Part shown: piece after piece, positions 1-5,500 of the stretch
Layout of the letters: each line of letters starts with the position of its first letter
Position numbering within the stretch: position 1 is the first letter of the stretch
NCBI GenBank assembly: GCA_036803025.1
Contig: DAIRVC010000125.1
Span: 1 to 8,038, forward strand
DNA length: 8,038 nucleotides
Origin: DAIRVC01 sp036803025
GTDB lineage: Bacteria > Chloroflexota > Anaerolineae > Anaerolineales > E44-bin32
Direction of reading: 5' to 3'
Made by a program: the position numbers and the translations under genes
The notes under the pieces: generated by a model
Database searches by the model: none
What the model was told of the DNA's origin: nothing
Seen by the model: only the letters and a program-made list of their open reading frames with translations

Positions 1-2193
1 CACGTCAGTCCCCGTGCCAATGGCGATGCCGACATCCGCCTGCGCCAGCGCCGGGGCGTCGTTGATCCCGTCGCCGACCATGGCCACCACCCGGCCCTCG
101 GCCTGGAGCGCCTTGACCGCCGAGGCCTTGTCTCCGGGCAGCACCTCGGCCAACACGCCGGCCCCTTCATTCGAGGCGCGAATTCCGACCTGCCGCGCCA
201 CCGCCTCGGCCGTCTGCCGGTTGTCACCGGTGATCATGACCACTTCCAGCCCCATGCGCTGCAGCTCGGCGATGGCCTGCGCAGATCCTTCCTTGACCGT
301 GTCGGCGATGCCGATCAGGCCGGCCAGGCGCCCGTCCACCGCCGCAGCGACGACAGTCTTCGCCTCCGCCTGCAGCGCCGCCAGCCGCGGGCGCAGCCCG
401 TCCAAAAGCAGCCCGCGCTCCTCCATCCAGCGCGCGGTGCCGACAGCCACCTGGCGACCGCCCACGCTCGCCTCGATCCCGCGCCCGGCCAGCGCCTCAA
501 AGCGGTCGGGAGCCTGCAGCATCAAGGAACGGGCGCCGGCGGCCGCGACAATGGCCTCTCCCAGCGGATGCTCGGAGCCCTTCTCTGCGCTGGCGACCAA
601 CCGCAGAAGGTCATCCTCCTCGCCCACCCACTCGGCGCGCAGGATGTCGGTCACGGCCGGCTGCCCGCGCGTGATCGTGCCGGTCTTGTCCAGCACAACG
701 GTCGTCAAGCGTCCGGCGCGTTCGAGCGCCTCGCTGGAGCGGAACAGGATCCCCATGCCCGCGCCCTTGCCGGTCCCGACCATGACCGCCGTCGGTGTGG
801 CCAGACCCATCGCGCACGGGCAGGCGATGACCAGCACGGCTACCATGTTGATCAAGGCGCGGGCGAAAGGCGAGACATCCCCCGTGGGAGGCGGGGCGAG
901 GAAGAACCAGCCCAGGAACGTCAGCAGGGCGATGGCGATCACGGCCGGGACAAACACGGCCGAGACGCGGTCGGCCAGACGCTGGATGGGCGCCTTGCTC
1001 CCCTGCGCTTCTTGCACCAGCCGCACGATCTGCGCCAGCGCCGTGTCCTTGCCGACCTTGACGGCTTCGAACCTGAGCATCCCCAGCTTGTTCAGGGTGG
1101 CGCCGATCAGGTTGTCTCCGGGGCGCTTGCTGACCGGCATCGATTCCCCGGTCAGCATCGACTCGTCGACGGCCGAACGCCCCTCGACCACAACCCCGTC
1201 CACAGGGATCTTCTCCCCGGGGCGCACGATGACGGTATCGCCGACCAGCACGTCATCGATGGGCAGGTCGAGTTCGCGACCGTCGCGGATGACTCGGGCT
1301 GTCTTGGGCTGCAGGCTGAGCAGTTTGCGGATCGCCTCGCTGGTGCGGCCCTTGGCGCGCGCCTCGAGGAACTTCCCCAGCACGATGAGGGTGATGATCA
1401 CCGCCGCGGTTTCGAAGTACACGTGGCCATCGATCCAGCCCAGCAGCACCGGGATGGAGTAGAAGTAGGCGGCCGACGAACCCATGGCGATCAAGACGTC
1501 CATGTTGGCCGAGCCGTTGCGCAGCGACTTGTAGGCGCCGCTGTAGTACTGCCAGCCGACGTACCACTGCACCGGGGTCGCCAGCGCGAAGAGCAGCCAG
1601 TTGTACCAGGCGGCATGCCCGATGGCATGCGGCACCCACCCGAAGTCCCGACCCATGGCCAACAGGAAAAGCGGCAGGGTCAACGCCAATCCGACGTACA
1701 GCAGATGGCGCTGGCGGCCGATCTCGCGCTCGCGGGCCGTCCGTTCGGCGTCCTCGCCCTGGCCCCCGTCCTCGACCGCCGTAAAGCCGGCCGCCCGCAC
1801 GGCCTGGCGCAGCTCCGCCTGTCCGATCAGCGTCGGAACATAGCGCACGCGGGCGCTTTCGGTTGCGAAGCTGACGACGGCCTCTTGGACTCCGGGCAGT
1901 GCGGCCAGCGCGCGCTCCAGGCGTCGGGCGTCGTTGTCGTCCGCCAGGCGCTGGAGGCCGAGCTCGGCCTCGCCCAGCGCGACATCGTACCCCGCGCGGC
2001 GGATGCGCTCGACGATCGCGCTCTCGTCCAGCCGGGTAGGGTCGTACTCCACGCTGGCGCGCTCGGAGGCCAGGTTGACCGTGGCGCCGGCGACGCCGTC
2101 CAGCTTCTTCAGGCTGCGCTCAATCGTCGAGACGCAGTTGGCGCAGGTCATCCCGGTGACCGGCAGCGTGATCTGACGCGTCTCTTCGGTCAA
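1..2193 (-). CDS. copA: Copper-exporting P1B-1-type ATPase CopA (C-terminus beyond left edge)
   Basis: Membrane pump that exports cytoplasmic Cu(I) using ATP. 731 residues are visible. Domains in order: a metal-binding HMA domain with MTCANC (Cys17, Cys20); a second HMA-like domain (about 76-140) without cysteines; membrane segments near 163-181, 195-217, 231-252 and 258-277; actuator motif TGES (348-351); a membrane helix with the CPC copper site (Cys458, Cys460); phosphorylation motif DKTGT (Asp502); the His542-Pro543 nucleotide-binding motif typical of P1B ATPases; TGDN (655-658); and GDGINDAP from 707. The last one or two membrane helices are outside the window. The start is a TTG at 2193, chosen because GGAGGAG lies 7 nt upstream and the HMA domain begins at once; no nearby ATG fits. 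It is the last visible gene of csoR-copZ-copA, 37 nt after copZ. Copper rather than zinc specificity follows from the CPC and CsoR context. Confidence 0.96.
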   Translation of the reverse strand, partial: MTEETRQITLPVTGMTCANCVSTIERSLKKLDGVAGATVNLASERASVEYDPTRLDESAIVERIRRAGYDVALGEAELGLQRLADDNDARRLERALAALPGVQEAVVSFATESARVRYVPTLIGQAELRQAVRAAGFTAVEDGGQGEDAERTAREREIGRQRHLLYVGLALTLPLFLLAMGRDFGWVPHAIGHAAWYNWLLFALATPVQWYVGWQYYSGAYKSLRNGSANMDVLIAMGSSAAYFYSIPVLLGWIDGHVYFETAAVIITLIVLGKFLEARAKGRTSEAIRKLLSLQPKTARVIRDGRELDLPIDDVLVGDTVIVRPGEKIPVDGVVVEGRSAVDESMLTGESMPVSKRPGDNLIGATLNKLGMLRFEAVKVGKDTALAQIVRLVQEAQGSKAPIQRLADRVSAVFVPAVIAIALLTFLGWFFLAPPPTGDVSPFARALINMVAVLVIACPCAMGLATPTAVMVGTGKGAGMGILFRSSEALERAGRLTTVVLDKTGTITRGQPAVTDILRAEWVGEEDDLLRLVASAEKGSEHPLGEAIVAAAGARSLMLQAPDRFEALAGRGIEASVGGRQVAVGTARWMEERGLLLDGLRPRLAALQAEAKTVVAAAVDGRLAGLIGIADTVKEGSAQAIAELQRMGLEVVMITGDNRQTAEAVARQVGIRASNEGAGVLAEVLPGDKASAVKALQAEGRVVAMVGDGINDAPALAQADVGIAIGTGTDV

Positions 2194-2200
2194 AGAACTA

Positions 2201-2207
2201 CTCCTCC
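2201..2207 (-). promoter_or_regulatory. Ribosome binding site of copA
   Basis: GGAGGAG on the minus strand, 7 nt before a TTG codon. This strong Shine-Dalgarno sequence decides the unusual TTG start of copA. Confidence 0.75.
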
Positions 2208-2230
2208 GCCCGTCGCGCCGCGGGTCGCAG

Positions 2231-2437
2231 CTACTTGGCGGCCGGGTAGTCGATCTCGGCCAGCAGCGATTCGATCTTGTTCGGCGTGGCCGGCGCGTCG
2301 AAGTCGACGGTCACCTGCTTGGTGTCCGCCGAGGCGACCACGCGCTGCACACCTTGCAGATCGGCGAGTTCGGTCTGAATGGTATGAACGCAGTGACCGC
2401 ACGAGATGTTGGGAACGCTGTAGGTGATGGTGGTCAT
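2231..2437 (-). CDS. copZ: CopZ-like copper chaperone (single HMA domain)
   Basis: Small cytoplasmic Cu(I) chaperone of the HMA (ferredoxin-like) family, 68 residues, which is the normal size for CopZ. The metal site is ISCGHC (Cys13 and Cys16) in the loop before the first helix, followed by the usual alternation of strands and helices (for example QVTVDFDAP near residue 41). In this family the two cysteines bind Cu(I) and pass it to the N-terminal domains or membrane entry site of CopA. The ATG at 2437 is preceded by AGGAGAGG at a few bases' distance. It lies 28 nt after csoR and 37 nt before copA in the same direction, so one transcript is expected. The histidine between the cysteines (CGHC) is a common variant of CxxC. 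Confidence 0.93.
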   Translation of the reverse strand: MTTITYSVPNISCGHCVHTIQTELADLQGVQRVVASADTKQVTVDFDAPATPNKIESLLAEIDYPAAK

Positions 2438-2465
2438 GGCATCCTCTCCTGAGGCGAAACGGATT

Positions 2466-2735
2466 TCAGACGCGGGAGGCGGCTTCGTAGACCTCAGCGA
2501 TCTCCGCCAAGACCCGCTCGCGGTCGGCCGGGCTGTTGCCCTGGACCGCAGTGATCAGACACGAATGCAGGTGATCATCCAGGATCCCGATGCTGAGCTT
2601 GTTCAACGCCGCCTGGACGGCCTGGACCTGGCGGATGATGTCGATACAGTACGCCTCCTCATCGACCATCCGCTCGACGCCGCGCACGTGCCCTTCGATG
2701 CTCTTCAAACGCTTCAACCGCTCGGCTTTGTCCAC
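2466..2735 (-). CDS. csoR: Copper-sensing transcriptional repressor CsoR (DUF156 family)
   Basis: All-helical DNA-binding repressor of 89 residues that senses Cu(I) and leaves its operator when copper binds. The family signature LKSIEGHVRGVERM is at 10-23. The copper ligands are Cys30, His55 and Cys59; their spacing (25 and 4 residues) is that of the Cys36-His61-Cys65 site of Mycobacterium tuberculosis CsoR, which favours copper over the nickel (RcnR) or formaldehyde (FrmR) branches. The second-shell tyrosine (Tyr29) also precedes the first cysteine. The GTG start at 2735 has GAAAGG 7 nt upstream. It is the first gene of the csoR-copZ-copA operon and is very likely autoregulated through the palindrome in its own leader. 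Confidence 0.94.
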   Translation of the reverse strand: MDKAERLKRLKSIEGHVRGVERMVDEEAYCIDIIRQVQAVQAALNKLSIGILDDHLHSCLITAVQGNSPADRERVLAEIAEVYEAASRV

Positions 2736-2754
2736 GGCCTGGCCTTTCTGCCTT

Positions 2755-2773
2755 ATCCCCCCCCGGGGGGGAT
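2755..2773. promoter_or_regulatory. Probable CsoR operator (C-tract/G-tract palindrome)
   Basis: A perfect 9-bp inverted repeat around one central base: AT, seven C, one C, seven G, AT. Known CsoR operators are GC-tract inverted repeats bordered by A/T bases, of the TACCC...GGGTA kind. The palindrome lies about 4-22 bases downstream of the predicted transcription start and upstream of the csoR start codon, a good position for repression. Binding by CsoR is inferred, not shown. Confidence 0.75.
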
Positions 2774-2783
2774 GGGTAGGCCG

Positions 2784-2812
2784 AGTATAGCGATTCCGTC
2801 CGCTCCCGTCAA
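2784..2812 (-). promoter_or_regulatory. Promoter of the csoR-copZ-copA operon
   Basis: On the minus strand TTGACG (2812-2807) and TATACT (2789-2784) are separated by exactly 17 nt, close to the sigma-70 consensus. The predicted start of transcription is near 2777, giving a leader of about 42 nt that contains the palindromic operator. Confidence 0.78.
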
Positions 2813-2870
2813 GGCCAATCGAGTGGCCGCCTCAGCCCGAATCGAACCCGTCGGATTGGGGCTTGGGCAG

Positions 2871-2898
2871 TTGACTCTGGGGGCGATTCCACTATCAT
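2871..2898 (+). promoter_or_regulatory. Promoter of the recombinase-like gene
   Basis: TTGACT (2871-2876) and TATCAT (2893-2898) with a 16-nt spacer. Transcription would start near 2905, about 38 nt ahead of the GTG start at 2943. It diverges from the csoR promoter, with about 58 bp between the two -35 elements. Confidence 0.6.
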
Positions 2899-2942
2899 CC
2901 CCAGTTGCGCTGGCTATGCGAAGCGTGGATCGGGAGACACCG

Positions 2943-3902
2943 GTGACCAAGACACACGAGGAACTTCCACTCTTCTCGCAGCTCACTGGTCCCGCCAGCA
3001 GCCAGCCGCCGGGCCACGGCAAGGTCCGCCCAGAGACCGGATTGAGCGCGGCGACCTCCGCCTGGGGGGAATCGCTCGCCGCCGCCGGGCGGTCGATCCA
3101 CACGGTCAAGGCATTCACCTCCGACTTGCGCTTGCTGGGCCAGTTCGTCGGCGCCGGGCAGGCGGTCGGCGCCATCAGCACCCTCGACCTGAAACGGTTC
3201 CTCGAATGGATGGTCACACGCCGCTCGGTCGCCTGCAGCCCGAAGACCTACTCGAGGCGCGTGACCTCGATCAAAGCCTTCTTCCGCTGGCTGGTCGAGA
3301 GCGGCGTGCTGGCCGGTGACCCGGCCGCACCCGTACCGCAGCAGACCGTGCTGAGCCCCCTGCCGGACGTTCTCATGCCCGAGGAAGTCGAGACCGTCTT
3401 GCGCACCGCCGACGCCCATCGGGCCGGCCCGCGCCCGGACGCCCGCCCGGCGACACTCGTGGGCTTGCTCCTCCAAACAGGCATCAAGAAGGGAGAGTGC
3501 CTGGCGCTGCGACCGAACCATGTCGACCTGGCCGCCCCGGGCGGGCCGACACTCTTCGTGCGCTATGGCGAGGTGGCCAAGCGCTACAAAGAGCGCCGCC
3601 TGCCCCTCAATCCACCCTGGATCTCGGCCTATCGCGAATACCTGAGCCAGTACACGCCCAAGGATCGGCTCTTCCCCTGGTCGCCGCGACGGCTTGAGTA
3701 CTTGCTGGAGGACATCGGCAAGGAAGCTGGGTTGGAGAAGCATCTATCGTTCGACATGTGCCGCTGGACCTCGGCGCTGCTGGACTATCGATCCGGAGCC
3801 GACTCGGATTCCATTCGCCAGAAGCTGGGCGTTTCGAAGATCCAATGGCGCGAGGTCGGCGCCAAGCTCGACCGGCTGGCGGCAGCCGGCGCATCCGCCT
3901 GA
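2943..3902 (+). CDS. Tyrosine-recombinase-fold protein lacking most active-site residues
   Basis: 319 residues, the usual length of a XerC/XerD-type recombinase. An N-terminal SAM-like core-binding domain (about 35-120, with KTYSRRVTSIKAFFRWLVESG) is followed by a catalytic-fold domain (about 140-315). The fold is recognisable (TGIKKGECLAL, KRYKERRLPL, a LG-V-S segment), but the active site is degenerate. Arg I is Lys182, the His/Lys of HxxR is Asp271 (DMCR), the second His is Val297, and the nucleophilic Tyr position is Gly306. Only the beta-hairpin Lys (Lys216) and Arg II (Arg274) remain. It probably still binds DNA but should not cut it. The start is GTG 2943 because GGGAG lies 6 nt upstream; an in-frame ATG at 2916 would extend it by 9 residues but has no binding site and only a very short leader. 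The reading frame is intact, so it does not look like a decayed pseudogene. Function unknown. Confidence 0.8.
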   Translation: MTKTHEELPLFSQLTGPASSQPPGHGKVRPETGLSAATSAWGESLAAAGRSIHTVKAFTSDLRLLGQFVGAGQAVGAISTLDLKRFLEWMVTRRSVACSPKTYSRRVTSIKAFFRWLVESGVLAGDPAAPVPQQTVLSPLPDVLMPEEVETVLRTADAHRAGPRPDARPATLVGLLLQTGIKKGECLALRPNHVDLAAPGGPTLFVRYGEVAKRYKERRLPLNPPWISAYREYLSQYTPKDRLFPWSPRRLEYLLEDIGKEAGLEKHLSFDMCRWTSALLDYRSGADSDSIRQKLGVSKIQWREVGAKLDRLAAAGASA

Positions 3903-3934
3903 CGAACTGCATCTGCAGACCAGTATGAAAAGGC

Positions 3935-3960
3935 CAGGGCAGGCCACCGGGCCTGCCCTG
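3935..3960 (-). terminator. Hairpin terminator between the convergent genes
   Basis: Perfect 11-bp stem (3935-3945 with 3950-3960) and a 4-nt loop. On the minus strand the stem is followed within 3 nt by TTTT, so it best serves the DUF47 gene ending at 3987. On the plus strand there are A residues instead of T, so it is at most a weak stop for the recombinase-like gene that ends 32 nt before it. Confidence 0.75.
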
Positions 3961-3986
3961 AAAACACAACGCGAGTCACCCCCTGG

Positions 3987-4607
3987 TCACATCTTCTTGA
4001 CGACAATATCGCTGATGACGTTGGCGGCCGCATCGCCGCGATCGGCGGCATTGGAGAGATGACGGTAGATCTCGCGCAGCTTGAGGATCTCGACGATCTC
4101 CTCCAGCGTCGGCGGGCTCTTGAACAAGGCGGCGATAGCCTCGCGGTAGACGCTCTCGATGCGGTTCTCGAGCGCCTTTGCCCTGACCGCGTGGTCGCCG
4201 GCGACGTTGGGGTGGTCCTCCAGCCGCATGACCCCATTGTGGATCTCGCGCGCTGCGTCGGTCAGAAGCGAGACCATGCGCTCGATGTAGGGGTTCGGCT
4301 TGATGTGCAGCTGCACCATCTCTTCCGTGGTCGTGTAGGCGTAGTCGAGAATGTCGTCGACTGTCAGGGAGAGCGCCATGATGTCTTCACGGTCGATGGG
4401 CGTGACGAAGGTCCGGTTGAGCTCATCGATCAGGATGCGCCGTACTTCGTCGGCCTGACCTTCGAGATCCGAGACACGCTGGGCCAGGGTCGGTTCCGGG
4501 CTCTTGACGAACTGCAGCAGCACGGTCATCCCCTCCTCGGCGAACTCGCACTGCTTGATCAACAGCTCCGTGAACCGGTTGGTCTTCTTGCGGGTGAAGA
4601 TGCTCAT
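3987..4607 (-). CDS. DUF47 family (PhoU-like) protein
   Basis: 206 residues, typical of the DUF47/PhoU-related family (PF01865). The sequence is almost wholly helical, rich in acidic residues, and has no signal peptide or membrane segment. Recognisable family stretches are FTELLIKQCEFAEEGM (12-27), the DREDIMALSLTVDDILDYAY region (about 72-91) and the C-terminal LREIYRHLSNAADRGDAAANVI. DUF47 genes usually stand directly beside a Pit-type phosphate transporter and are thought to modulate it; here no transporter is adjacent, since a terminator follows and a cupredoxin precedes. The ATG at 4607 has only a modest GAGG 9 nt upstream. It has a long leader (see 4608-4845). The family assignment is firm; a role in phosphate handling is inferred from relatives. 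Confidence 0.87.
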   Translation of the reverse strand: MSIFTRKKTNRFTELLIKQCEFAEEGMTVLLQFVKSPEPTLAQRVSDLEGQADEVRRILIDELNRTFVTPIDREDIMALSLTVDDILDYAYTTTEEMVQLHIKPNPYIERMVSLLTDAAREIHNGVMRLEDHPNVAGDHAVRAKALENRIESVYREAIAALFKSPPTLEEIVEILKLREIYRHLSNAADRGDAAANVISDIVVKKM

Positions 4608-4845
4608 GGGGGTGCGCCTCTCAGTGGATCAAGTCTCCCGACCGGCCCTGCGCGGTCGAGCAGTCGGCAGAGAAGGGACCTGGCGATGGGAGCGGCCCAA
4701 AGGACGATGAACGCCCGTGCGACGTCCTGCCGACCAGGCTGTTGATTCTCTCATCCCTGCGATTGCGGCGCAAGACCAATCCGCCTGGAATGATCCGGCG
4801 GCCCGGTTCAAGCGCAGGCTGTGAGGCGGAGCCAGGCATAACGAA
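4608..4845 (-). other. Long leader/intergenic region of the DUF47 gene with nested inverted repeats
   Basis: No coding region is supported here. Read on the minus strand, an 8-bp perfect stem (4734-4727 with 4670-4663, GTCGGCAG/CTGCCGAC) encloses two smaller hairpins: 4727-4723 with 4706-4702, and 4698-4694 with 4680-4676 (one G-U pair). A third hairpin (4658-4653 with 4644-4639) follows before the start codon. I could not identify a convincing promoter in it, and it does not match a riboswitch class that I recognise. Confidence 0.4.
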
Positions 4846-4872
4846 GCGACCCTCTGCGGTGCAGAGGGTCGC
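4846..4872 (-). terminator. Hairpin terminator of the cupredoxin gene
   Basis: Perfect 12-bp stem (4846-4857 with 4861-4872) with a 3-nt loop, 20 nt beyond the cupredoxin stop codon on the minus strand. It is followed by a short, interrupted T-rich stretch (TTCGTTAT). Confidence 0.75.
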
Positions 4873-4892
4873 TGGCGGAGGTCGGTGGGAGA

Positions 4893-5303
4893 CTAGTCGG
4901 TGACGGTCAGACTGCCGAGCATGCCCGACTCGAGATGGCCCTGCACCCCGCACACCACCTCGTACTCACCGGGCTCAGACGGGGCGGTGAAGACAAAGGA
5001 CATCGATTCCCCTGCTTCGACCTCGCCCTCCCAATAGACCTGCGGCTCGTCGTCGGCGTCGAACGGCATGGTCACCTGATAACCGGCGTTCATGATCACG
5101 AACTCGTGCTCGACCGAGCCGCCGTTTGTGAGCGTGAGCTCGATCTCCCCGCCGGCAGGTACGCGGAAGGTGTTCGGCGTAAAGGAGAAGTCATTCAGCT
5201 CCACCGACAGGCTGGTCGCGCCGGCGGGTTGGCCGCCACATGCGGCCAACACCGCCGTCATAACCAGGACGGCCGCCAGACCGGCAATACGCATCTTTGT
5301 CAT
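4893..5303 (-). CDS. Lipoprotein cupredoxin (auracyanin/plastocyanin-like blue copper protein)
   Basis: 136 residues. The N-terminus is a lipoprotein signal peptide: basic start, hydrophobic stretch, then lipobox LAAC with the lipid-bearing Cys22, so the mature protein should be anchored on the outer face of the cytoplasmic membrane. The rest is one cupredoxin domain. The probable type 1 copper ligands are His66 (in VEHEF), Cys118, His123 and Met128; the C-x4-H-x4-M spacing is that of auracyanin B. A role as a one-electron carrier, or less likely as a copper-binding protein, is inferred from the family; no respiratory partner lies nearby. The ATG at 5303 is preceded by AAGGAG at 9 nt. It is monocistronic, with its own promoter and terminator, and is divergent from era. 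Confidence 0.88.
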   Translation of the reverse strand: MTKMRIAGLAAVLVMTAVLAACGGQPAGATSLSVELNDFSFTPNTFRVPAGGEIELTLTNGGSVEHEFVIMNAGYQVTMPFDADDEPQVYWEGEVEAGESMSFVFTAPSEPGEYEVVCGVQGHLESGMLGSLTVTD

Positions 5304-5400
5304 TTCCTACTGCTCCTTACGAGTAGACCGGAGAGCTGTCGTACAGGCGGGGAGGTCCTCGACGAGCGCGGCAGGCTCCCTTCGGTCAAGGGTAATTAGG

Positions 5401-5430
5401 AGTATATCACTCCATTTACTGTTCTGTCCA
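5401..5430 (-). promoter_or_regulatory. Promoter of the cupredoxin gene
   Basis: On the minus strand TGGACA (5430-5425), an 18-nt spacer and TATACT (5406-5401), with a TG extension one base before the -10 element. The predicted start near 5394 gives a leader of about 90 nt. Two short inverted repeats overlap this region: GGAGT/ACTCC (5399-5413), spanning the -10 element, and CCCTT/AAGGG (5378-5392), just downstream of the start. Confidence 0.65.
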
Positions 5431-5464
5431 GAGTCATTCTCGCCCGCCTGTCCGGCAGGCTGCC

Positions 5465-5493
5465 TTGACACCCGCTCCGCCCGACCGGACAAT
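5465..5493 (+). promoter_or_regulatory. Promoter of era
   Basis: TTGACA (5465-5470, full -35 consensus), a 17-nt spacer and GACAAT (5488-5493). The expected start of transcription is at 5500-5501, that is, at or one base before the A of the era start codon, which implies a leaderless message. Confidence 0.68.
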
Positions 5494-5500
5494 GGGGGGC

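Noticed and set aside
14..2427. Two long plus-strand open frames (14-1462 and 568-2427)
   Set aside because: They lie opposite copA and copZ, have low-complexity compositions rich in Ser/Arg/Thr/Ala or Arg/Gly/Gln, no recognisable domain, and are explained by the high GC content. The minus-strand proteins have complete family motifs.
2830..2870. GTTCGATTC on the minus strand resembling a tRNA T-loop
   Set aside because: The flanking bases do not form a five-pair T-stem, and no acceptor, D or anticodon arms can be drawn. It is not a tRNA or an obvious tRNA-derived attachment site.
2424..2942. Extension of the recombinase-like protein upstream to an ATG at 2424
   Set aside because: The frame is open by chance through csoR on the other strand and through the promoter region. 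The promoter at 2871-2898 and the ribosome binding site before GTG 2943 mark the real start.
2895..3743. 282-codon minus-strand open frame opposite the recombinase-like gene
   Set aside because: No domain or ribosome binding site, and glycine/arginine-rich shadow composition; the plus strand encodes a recognisable recombinase fold.
2736..3902. A mobile element or integrated island bounded by the recombinase-like gene
   Set aside because: No direct or inverted terminal repeats, no cargo genes, no composition break, and the recombinase lacks its catalytic tyrosine.
5446..5460. GCCTG/CAGGC inverted repeat between the cupredoxin and era promoters
   Set aside because: Only five base pairs with a 5-nt loop, no T run, no gene ending nearby, and not repeated elsewhere in the window as far as I could see.
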